Below, one piece after another: positions 56,275 through 64,000 of a stretch of DNA of 64,000 nucleotides. Source of the stretch: Isoetes taiwanensis (Eukaryota > Streptophyta > Lycopodiopsida > Isoetales > Isoetaceae). Positions within the stretch are counted from its first letter, which is position 1. Every line of letters begins with the position of its first letter. A model generated the notes under the pieces. It saw only the letters and a list, made by a program, of their open reading frames with translations. It ran no database searches and was not told the origin of the DNA. Both the position numbers and the translations under genes were made by a program. The DNA lies in NCBI GenBank assembly GCA_021234155.1, contig JAJEKV010000034.1, positions 3,288,001 to 3,352,000 of the forward strand, given 5' to 3'.

Positions 56275-56863
56275 TGTTTAGGGTCCGGGTTCGAACCCCG
56301 CAAGACAGCCCTCGGCCGGAGGACCCGTGGATCAAACAGAGAATCCGTGTCGTGGTCACGCTGATTTGCAAAAAGAAACTAAGGAAGAGAAAAGAGAAAA
56401 GCAAGAAGAACAATGAAGAATACGATGAAGAGAACAAAACTCTTTGATATCAATTGTGATACATGAGCTCTCGTAGTCGAGAGAAAGCAGAAGTGAGATA
56501 AGACCCAAAGCTCATCTAACCCGTGAAGGCTAGCTCTACTCATATATATAGTACAATGGCCTTTGGCCCAATATAGACACTCTATCAGATTTCGGTGCCG
56601 ACTCCTAGAAGGAGGCCTGATTTGCAGGAATACTGGCGGTGCCTCTTGAGGTGCCTGAAATCACGCCGACGCTGACGCTGGCGGTGACGGCCCGTCACTT
56701 GTCTGTGCGTTGCCTCTTCTTTGGCACGGGCGCGGCCTTCTGCGTGGTCTGCTGCTTGGTCTTCTGTTGGGCCTTTGACGTCTGACCTGACTGTGGATCC
56801 TTGGCCTTGACCTGGTCCGTCGTGTGCATGAATAGTCCTGTATTTGGACGTACAGGACTAACA
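56275..56863 (-). repeat. 5' LTR of element C
   Basis: 589 bp. On the minus strand it begins TGTTAGTCCTGTACG and ends CCTAAACA. Its right edge joins LINE2 linker coding sequence. A TATA-like run (TATATATGAG on the minus strand) lies at about 56541-56550. Confidence 0.82.
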
Positions 56864-57269
56864 CTTGTCTACATCGAATGCATTCACCTTTTGTTTTCTT
56901 CTTTTTATCTTACCCCAGAACCTTTTAGGAACCTCAATCAATTCTTTCACAAAGTGTTCCTGCTTCTGCTTCAAATATGCCCGCTTTTTCCTTCTGACCA
57001 ACTTTCTATACTCTTCTTTTACTCTAGGCTTGCATGTAGCATTAGCCTGCTTATACTCCATTCTTTTATCCTTACATTCTTGATCGTACCATCCATTGCA
57101 TGGTAATCCTTTTGCTCTCCTTTGCGACAGGAAGCAACCACTAGCCACATCAATCAACATTGATGTAAGCTTGGCATCAAGACCGACCAGATCATCTGGC
57201 CATGATATTTCTTTTATTCTCTCTTCACTTGCTTTTTTATACTCCTTTTTCTTTGGCTATATTCATGTA
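56864..57269 (-). pseudogene. Linker segment of LINE2 ORF2
   Basis: 56858-57160 encodes 'NGWYDQECKDKRMEYKQA' and 'KRFWGKIKRRKQKVNAF', the region between endonuclease and RT, continuous upstream to about 57265. It is bounded by element C on the left and a Helitron candidate on the right. Confidence 0.7.
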
Positions 57270-60086
57270 CTAGTAATGGTGCCCAGCGTTGCTGGGTATA
57301 ATTTGGAACTTTATTAGAAACCTGCATATAGCCTTCTAGACCATTGTAACTGCGCATTTGCATAGAATAATTTCTAGGCCATTGGATCATTTTGAGAACA
57401 TGTAGATTGCAAGTGACCATGTCTATGAGGTGTTGATATTGTGTATGGAATCTCATATAGTCACTCTTTTGCTGCTTGTATATGAATGTGGATGTGTTGT
57501 GTTGTGTTTTCCAGGGGGGGGGGGGGGGGGGTACATGGGGCTTATTTAGATGAGATCCTATTCTAATGGGGATTTGATCTTTCATTTACTCCCTGTGATC
57601 CTGTGATCCAAGATGGATGTGTTGTGAACAACACCATACCTTTTGAAGGCATTGAATTCTATAGTACGACCTTAGACAATTCTTTCGTTGTGTATAGCAC
57701 CTTATCTATAGCTACCTTTATAAGTTCTTTGCACCTATAACCTTAAAATCTACTTAGATATTATTAATCGTGTGTGTGAATAAAATGTGAAAAATGTGTC
57801 ATGACTCTACATATATTAGAGTAGGCATACATGGGATACATATATTCAACAAAATCCACGAAGCATTGTTTTGAACAATTAATAAGTATGTTGCAAAACA
57901 ATGGTCTTGGGGGTATAAAGAAAAAGAGAGAATTTTATTAGACCTGTGGGCCAAACTGATAAAAAGTGAGCAAGCCATTTTCCCACGCTTCCATTCCCAT
58001 TCATAGTTACGAAGGGCCAAACTGGTAAGGAGTGAGCAAGTCCTTATCCTACACTTCGTTTCATGTTTGTAGTTACAGTGAATTATTGTCTGACGCTTCC
58101 ATTCATGTCTTAATTACAATGGTCCACTTTGTTGTACATGTATGTGTGCTAAAGTATATGATCAACTCTTCTTTAGGAAGTCTCAAATCCACATATCTTC
58201 CTAGGCTCATAACTGGCTAAAATTTACTTGGTATTTAAAAAGAAATTTTATTTTAAAGCTTTGGACACATGGCATAGAAAAATGTCAATGGAATTTCCAC
58301 ATTAAATTATGTTCTCAAAAGACATTGCATGGAAGAATGTTAGGAGAATTTCAAGATCAAATTATGTTCTTAGGTTTGAGTGAACACAACCATCTCATCA
58401 TAACACAGTACTTCCTTTTACATTAACCATATCATCATAACACAACACTTCCCTTTGCAATGTGTTTATATCGTAGAACTGAACAGAGCTTCTGCTTCAA
58501 ATTAGCATATATTGATGCAACAACAAATATATACAATGGTCCAGCTTTGCTATTCTGCTTAAAATTCGACCAGCATTGGAGCATTAAGGAGAGAATGAAG
58601 CATTGTAATGGAACTTTTGTGCCCTTGCTAGCCCAACAACAGACACCAAGAGGGCTATTATAAGGATAGCTGCAGCACCTCCACCGCACACCTGAATTGA
58701 AACTTCAATTGAACTCTATAAGTGGGAAAGGCCTAAGCAGTGTGCGCACACTTGAAGACTTAAGAAATGGAATGAATATTTATAAATGCAAATTAGATTT
58801 ACCGCTTGCATATGTTGTTTGTTCTTTTCCAATCACAAGAATCTCCCTTTCAAGCAACAACCACAATTTGCTGATTGTCAGAACAAATTTGACAGGCAAA
58901 CAGTGTTTCCTGTCTCAATCTCCTTTTGATAGACAAACTATATACAGAGGCAAGCTGTAATGGAATCTCCTGCTCTCCCCTTCTATCACCTGTTTGCAAC
59001 TCCCTAGTCACCTCCTCAGTTGCCTGCAGAATTCAAAGGCAGCTAGAAAAAGGTAGAGCAGGGGAACTCGCAGATCAAAGCCAAAGGCAGCAAATTCAGC
59101 AAATGTAGCAAACACAGAAATAATTCCATCATTGCGTTGTCCCAAAATCAGTGAACCCTAATATGAAAATGATCTTCACAACGCAAAAAAGTGAATGCCA
59201 GGCTCGTTCTTATTTGATATCTACTATGCTACAAAACTTGTATGGCCAGCCAAGAAGTCATTTCCTTAGAAACCACTAAAAGAGCAGGACGCTGAATAGA
59301 TGACCCATCAATTTCCTAATATCCCAATCACCACCATGGTTCATGCTTGAAATGTCTGCTCATTCTCGGGCAGGCAAAAAGTATATTGTCTTCAACTTCT
59401 ACTTGGTTAAACTTATAGACTTGATTTAACCGCATTGCATTACAATATCGCATTTAGGGTGATGTTGATGATGGAATCGAGAGTATCAACCTACCTGAGC
59501 TTTCAAAATCAAAATCCAATCAAAACTTGCGTACTTGAGCTTACGGATCTTTACAATGGAGTCGACACAATCCAGAGGCCATGCTTCGACAATGACAGGA
59601 TCATCCAGTTTATAGCTCCTTCTCTAAAGCAGCGGCCCCAAGAATCACAACAATGGGAAGAAAAAGAATAGCTGACACTAGAAAGCAGAAAACCCCCTGC
59701 CTTCTGTAAGAGAAAATCCGTCGGGCGCCATAACCCTAAACTCTAAATTCTGCTGCATCAAATCTCAACCGGATTTGTGTCGGAATGCTGCGGAAACTCC
59801 CCTGGTTCGATTTATGCCCTGCTTGAAGAAAAATCACATGCAAACTATGAAGCAAACTCTGAAGCAAAGTACGCTACATGCTAGCCGCCATAGCTGCTTC
59901 TCCATAACAGACTCTCAGATTCAGGATTTGAGTCGGATAATCAGAATGCAAACTCTGAACCATACAAAACCAACCCTAAATCTCAACCCTAAAATCTCAA
60001 CCCTAAATCTCAGCCTTTGGATTTAGGGCTGGGTCCAACACTTACACCATAACATTATAATAACATAATAACATTATAATATAAGA
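57270..60086 (-). mobile_element. Non-autonomous Helitron candidate 1
   Basis: On the minus strand it starts TCTTATATTATAATG after a host A (60087). It ends with a hairpin CCCAGC-AAC-GCTGGG (57282-57296), an 8-nt spacer and CTAG (57270-57273), followed by a host T. These are the classical Helitron termini and A/T insertion site. Taking it out rejoins LINE2 endonuclease ('KHVFSKGI') to the linker in frame for at least ten codons. The interior has no Rep/helicase. It contains a 17-G run near 57517-57533, a 64-bp tandem duplication (57949-58080) and short open stretches of unknown origin that may be captured sequence. Confidence 0.7.
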
Positions 60087-60520
60087 TATGCCTTTACTAA
60101 ACACATGCTTCATGGTCCCTTGATTTCGCAGCTCTATTTCCATCACAATGGGATAATGATCCGAGGTAGGAATAGAGTCATTCACATAAAAATTAGATAT
60201 GCTATCCAAAATATTTGTACCTGCTAATGCCAAATCAACCACACTAGCACCTATCCCTGTAGCTCCCTTAGATGTACACTTTCCAGAACATGGGAATCTC
60301 GTTATACCATTTAGCACTATCAATTCTAATCCACTACACATAATCAATAAGTGCATACCTTGTGATTGTACATCAACATTGCGGTCTTGAATGACCCTCG
60401 CCCATCCATTTGTTTGCATGACTTCCTCGTCTAAAGGCTCCATCCAAATAGAATCTCCATCGTCGGCAGGCATGTACGCTTGTCTATGTGCTATTCTGCT
60501 ATTGAAATCTCCTAATAATA
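60087..60520 (-). pseudogene. Endonuclease C-terminal half of LINE2
   Basis: 60042-60473 encodes 'GIGASVVDLALAGTNIL' and 'SIPTSDHYPIVMEIEL', the S-D-H end of the AP endonuclease. At the right edge 'LLGDFNSRIAHRQAYMP' supplies the catalytic G-D-F-N segment. Both edges are Helitron junctions. Confidence 0.75.
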
Positions 60521-61823
60521 CAAGAAATTTATCGCGGCGGCCAAGGCCGCCGCGAACATTTCTCTTTTTTAAAACGGTGCAGTTGGACCCCAGTTAACGT
60601 CCAACATTCTCTTCTGCAATGGCCAAGTGATTCTAGATTGATGTGAAGCAACTTCGTAAGATCTTACATTCTAACTCTAATTCAAAATGGGAGAATATTT
60701 ACCTTGCATGCAATTAGTGAAGCAGAAGAGAAGCGCTCACAATAGCTCTTCAAGTGCTCTCAATGTGTCGAGACAATAAGAAGGCCTTCTATTTATAAGA
60801 TGGAGTTTTGTTGGATGATCGACACACATGACTAATCTAGGGCTATATTTATGCCAAGTGCCTATATCGCAACTCGCATGTAATCATTAATATCATTCGA
60901 TATATATTTCATATCCATAATTATCCTAAAATGGATATCATTAAGATTCTATATATATTGGGATTGATATCTTCTAACAAATTTGCCAATGGCCGCAATA
61001 AATGCAAAGTGCACACATGTCGTGCTTTGATAACTCGCAATAAATGCAAAGCGTATTAATGGCCGCAATAAATGCAAAGTGCACACATGTCGTGCTTTGA
61101 TAACTCGCAATAAATGCAAAGCGTATTAATGGCCGCAATAAATCAAATGGTATTAATAGCGCAATAAATGCATAGTGCACACATGTCGTGCTTTGATAAC
61201 TCGCAATAAATGCAAAGTGTATTAATGGCCGCAATAAATGCAAAGCGTATTAATGGTCGCAATAAATGCAAAAGGTATTAATGGCTACAATAAATGCAAA
61301 GTGCACACATGTCGTGCTTTGATAATTCGCAATAAATTCAAAGCGTATTAATGGCCACAAAAAAATGCAAGGTGTATTAATGGCCGCAAATAAATGCAAA
61401 GTGCACAAATCGCCATAAATCTGAATGCAACGTGTCATCCTATGGTAATGCTCATATCTTCCTCCGCCATAAATGCTCATAAATGCCCGCAATAAATGCT
61501 TTATAATCAATGAATGCACACAATATTCGAGGTTATTAATGGCTGCAATAAATGCTTTACAATCAATGAATGCACACTGTATTATCGCGTGTCATGTAAT
61601 CACGCCAACATCCGAAATATTCGAGGTTACCGCAATAAATGCTTTATATAATCAATGAATGCAAAAATGAATGCAAAGAAGGTTATTAAGTGGCCGCAAT
61701 AAATGCTGCAATAAATGCTTTATAAGTAATAAATGCACACAAGTACACGTGCCATGTTTTAAGAATTTTGAAGGAACAAAATGAAGGAGAACAGAAATTG
61801 GACACTCAATTACATAGGAAGGA
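60521..61823 (-). mobile_element. Non-autonomous Helitron-like candidate 2
   Basis: A 1303-bp insertion in the LINE2 endonuclease. On the minus strand it starts TCCTTCCTATG after a host A. It ends with a perfect 10-bp-stem hairpin (60533-60554), then ATAAATTTCTTG, then a host T. Removing it gives a continuous D-I-I-L-L-G-D-F endonuclease reading. The terminal CTTG departs from the usual CTRR. The hairpin with flanks recurs in opposite orientation at 13005-13047. There is no coding capacity; half of the insertion is a minisatellite. Confidence 0.6.
60985..61745. repeat. Minisatellite of AATAAATGCAAAG units
   Basis: Units of about 28 bp ('gcaataaatgcaaag', 'cgtattaatggcc') are organised at the left into a 70-bp higher-order repeat starting at 60988, 61058 and 61128, with 'gtgcacacatgtcgtgcttt'. 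It decays toward the right. The larger unit contains ATGCAAA octamer-like words. It is non-coding. Confidence 0.8.
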
Positions 61824-62250
61824 TTATGTCCCCATGTTTTCCTAGCTCCAAAGCATCTTTTTCTAAGTGACGGAACGGATCATCTTTATCCATGTCTCCT
61901 GTCTTATAGAGAGGTGAGTCCCTGAGCGGATAGTAACAGCCAGCGATGTACACTTTCCCATAGCACCCCCTAGTTTCCAGCCAGATATGTTGTTCAGATG
62001 TGTCTTTCTTAACCACTGTGAACATGTTCTCCAACCCTTTGCGTGCATATACTGCGATGCCTCCTATTCCCTTTCTTCTCCAACCCTTATTATGCCAAAC
62101 AGAATGTAATAAATTAAAATGCTCTATGTCAGGTAATCTGTGTTCTTCATGTTCATGCGTTTCTACCATAAAAAATATATCCCAAGATTTGAGAATATCT
62201 CCAAGTAAGGCGACCTCATCTGCCTTACCATTGATATTCCACATACACAC
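61824..62250 (-). pseudogene. Endonuclease N-terminal half of LINE2
   Basis: Starts at 62250 with M-C-M-W-N-I-N-G-K-A ('WNINGK', the first endonuclease motif, catalytic Asn). It continues with 'FMVETHEHEEHR' (catalytic Glu) and 'GIGGIAVYARKGLENM' up to 'KHGDII' at the Helitron junction. The start is 18 bp or so after the ORF1 end, an L1-like arrangement. Confidence 0.75.
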
Positions 62251-62268
62251 CCTGATGGTCTTTCTTTC

Positions 62269-62677
62269 CTATTCTGTGATAATGGCCTTGCCATTCCTCC
62301 AAGTTACTTTCTTGCCTTCCTGTCTGGCTTCTTTTATTTTTTGAATCTCCTCTTTCCGTTCTGCGAGCTGATTCTGCGTTAGATCATCGTTAAGCCATAT
62401 GTTGTGCCCTTTCAGAAGAGTATGTTTCTGCATCACTCTCATCTTTGCTTCTTCATTTATAAATTTGACAATCACAATGCGGGTTCGTCCATCCCATTTA
62501 CATCTCCTGCACCTCTTCTTTGGTATTCTCCTCTTCCTTTTCTGGCAGTCCTGTGATCCTGATATTCAATGCTCTTTTATGTTGTTCTTGCTTTTCAACA
62601 ATATCATTCATTCTAATGTCTAGTTTCTGCAGAACCTCGCTCAATGTTTCTTTACTTTCCTCATTCTCCACGTAATC
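62269..62677 (-). pseudogene. ORF1 C-terminal part of LINE2 (L1-like)
   Basis: 62520-62677 reads 'LSEVLQKLDIRMNDIVEKQ' (coiled coil) and 'RALNIRITGLPEKEEENTK', the RRM-like start of L1-type ORF1 proteins. After a frameshift near 62490, 'RIVIVKFINEEAKMRVMQKH' and 'IWLNDDLTQNQLAERKEE' follow (the RRM end and C-terminal domain). ORF1p of this type is an RNA chaperone coating LINE RNA. The N-terminus is lost to LINE3. Confidence 0.7.
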
Positions 62678-64000
62678 AGAGAGAGAGAAGTGAAGTGAAA
62701 TGTATTATTCTGTCTTTAGAGACCATCAGGTCCATGAGACGTCAAGAAAGACACTTTCAAAATCGAAAACATTTTCATGTGATGGGCCCTCAAATATTGG
62801 AGGTTCCTCATTATGCTTACTCTCTTCTCCATAACTAATTATACCTTTAGATATTTTTATATTTGATTTTCTCAGCTGTAACATATTCATCAAAAAGCTT
62901 GCAATGCGGGTTGCTGGAAGATGGAAAAAGGATATAAGATCAGTAACCTGAATGTCAAATCTTCTCCTTAAAGGTTGGTACGCAGGGCACCTTAAAATTA
63001 CATGCTCCTTGTCCTCAACCTCATTTACTCCATATGCTCAACATAATCTGTATTCATATGCAATTTTCATCCATCTCCCTACATCTACATTCAAATTATG
63101 TGCGCTCCATCTCATTCTACAAACGACATGCCTTTTCCTGACCGATATGTTAGCACTTAAATAGCTCATCTCATGCAACGTGGGATTCATTTGTGCTCTA
63201 TAATGTAGCATTTTTGTGCCCGGCCTACACCATATACGGTGCATAACCGTCTCCACCACCCACTCCCCAATCTTATCCTTATTCTGACGTAGCCCCTCAA
63301 TGCTTAGTCCCCATTTTCTTAGCCAAATCATGCCATCTGCGTTATCAAATGACTCCTTTAAAGCTAAATGGGGATAGTTGTCATCAGCCAAACTACCTAC
63401 CTTGCATAGGTATATTAAAAATTGGCATATAGGCTCACATTCTAGTGGTAGCATACCACATTCCACTAGCATCATTTCATATGGAGTTTGCAGCTTAACC
63501 CCAAGCTCAGCATGCAAAAATTTCTTTTGCACCTTTTCAATTTTTTGCCACAGATCCAAAGATAAATCCACCCCCATACTTCGCAAGTGGTTCCTCCCTC
63601 CCCATATTTCCAGCTCATCAATAAAAATACCAAAGAGGGTTGGAGACATAGGGCACCCTTGCTTGACTCCAATATTACTGACCACCACATCTCCACACTC
63701 CTCACTGAAAGGCTTAAAAGGTTTAACCAGGACTTTCTCATAAAGCAATCTTACCGCATCTCTATATTCTTCAGGCACACTTATGCGCTCCATGCTAATC
63801 CACAAATTATCCCTACATACCGTATCAAAGGCCTTGGTTTAATCCACAAACGCCACAAATAGTGGCTTTCTTGTCCCTTTGACAGCATCAATCATAACCC
63901 GAAAAGTGACAAGATGGTCTACGGGGATTTTGAGGCCTAAAACCTGCTTGCCCCTTAGCTCTAACCTCACATGCCTTTGCCCAACTGCTAATTTTATGCT
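62678..64000 (-). mobile_element. LINE3, 3' part, running off the window
   Basis: It starts at its 3' end with a CT/CACTT-type tail (62678-62700) and the block 'gagaccatcaggtccatgag'. Sequence up to 64000 is RT and C-terminal region. It interrupts ORF1 of LINE2. It is the same broad family as LINE2 by the shared 3' block and protein style. Confidence 0.75.
62740..64000 (-). pseudogene. LINE3 RT with internal deletion of the catalytic box
   Basis: An open frame of 255 codons (63038-63805) goes from 'NIGVKQGCPMSPTLFGIFIDELEIW' directly to 'LRSMGVDLSLDLWQKIEKVQKKFL'. In LINE2 these segments are separated by about 130 residues that include Y-A-D-D. The deletion is in frame, so the ORF stays open without a polymerase active site. 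Upstream, 'TKAFDTVCRDNLW' (near 63815-63845) follows a TAA. Downstream of a TGA, a Cys/His tail ('EDKEHVILRCPAYQPLRRRF') runs at about 62940-63020. Confidence 0.7.

Larger units (their letters stand above)
45782..56863 (-). mobile_element. Ty3/gypsy element C with extra ORFs
   Basis: An 11.1-kb element inserted in the RT of LINE2. Paired 589-bp LTRs (45782-46370, 56275-56863) start TGTTAGTCC (a variant in the left copy) and end CCTAAACA on the minus strand. Inside, right to left: gag (54783-56228), protease (53422-54900), RT, RNase H and integrase (50296-52900), an interval with a short antisense ORF (49939-50134), a large sense extra ORF (46579-49398) and a polypurine tract (46371-46385). 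No chromodomain was seen. RT and integrase style and the post-integrase ORF fit the OTA (Tat/Athila-like) group. Stops and frameshifts in every gene make it non-autonomous now. Confidence 0.85.
43715..62677 (-). mobile_element. L1-like LINE2, split by nested insertions
   Basis: One LINE can be followed through four segments on the minus strand: 61824-62677 (ORF1 end and endonuclease start), 60087-60520 (endonuclease end), 56864-57269 (linker) and 43715-45781 (RT, C-terminus and 3' end). Between them lie Helitron candidates 60521-61823 and 57270-60086 and gypsy element C (45782-56863). The 5' side is cut by LINE3 at about 62678. The 3' end has the block 'gaccatcaggtc' and a (CT)n/(CCCT)n tail. 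Coding segments have several frameshifts. Confidence 0.8.

Noticed and set aside
45777-56868. Target duplication of element C (CAAGT at left, CTTGT at right)
   Set aside because: The flanks are not direct repeats, only loosely mirror-like, and the LTR ends are uncertain by one to three bases.
60985-61745. CRISPR-like array
   Set aside because: The units are contiguous and degenerate with no unique spacers; it is a minisatellite inside a transposon.

Overview
The window looks like nuclear DNA from a land plant with a large, repeat-packed genome. The main reasons are a decayed pentatricopeptide-repeat (PPR) gene of the plant organelle-RNA type, a chromodomain Ty3/gypsy element, a second gypsy group with an extra ORF after integrase, several L1-like LINEs, Helitron-type ends and MITEs. 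A seed-free plant such as a fern or lycophyte is my guess, not a demonstration. I see no intact host gene, rRNA, tRNA gene or CRISPR array. Almost everything recognisable is a transposable element or a broken gene, mostly read on the minus strand.

Layout. 988-6699 holds a near full-length, heavily broken LINE flanked by a long imperfect target duplication. 6755-13650 is mostly unassigned but holds a palindrome cluster (9820-10164), a glycosyltransferase-like fragment (10982-11506), a TA-flanked MITE (12017-12174) and a Helitron-like 3' hairpin (13005-13047). 13650-15020 is a PPR pseudogene. 15028-19062 is a truncated gypsy element (A) carrying a 0.6-kb terminal-inverted-repeat element. 19187-20730 is a 5'-truncated LINE. 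21418-24334 is a clean non-autonomous LTR element (D) with a 5-bp target duplication. 25211-31069 is a decayed chromovirus (B) with a LINE fragment in its RT. 31961-32430 is a Ulp1-like protease relic.

32929-43647 is the most unusual object. Two almost identical 3.1-kb direct repeats flank an unknown Gag-like protein and a reverse transcriptase of Penelope-like rather than LTR-retrotransposon type.

From 43715 to the right edge lies one old L1-like LINE (LINE2) split by four later insertions: an 11-kb gypsy element with paired 589-bp LTRs (C, 45782-56863), two non-autonomous Helitron candidates (57270-60086 and 60521-61823) and another LINE (LINE3, from about 62678). Taking out either Helitron at the predicted A/T junction brings LINE2 coding sequence back together.

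Elements A and C are relatives. Both carry, after integrase, a large sense extra ORF with a coiled coil, and between pol and that ORF a short antisense ORF behind a TATA-like box. Sibling copies in this window (LTRs of C, repeats of the Penelope-like element, A against C) differ in patches concentrated at CAG/CTG and other CHG sites. This suggests uncorrected base-calling error at methylated cytosines, so some frameshifts noted here may not be real.
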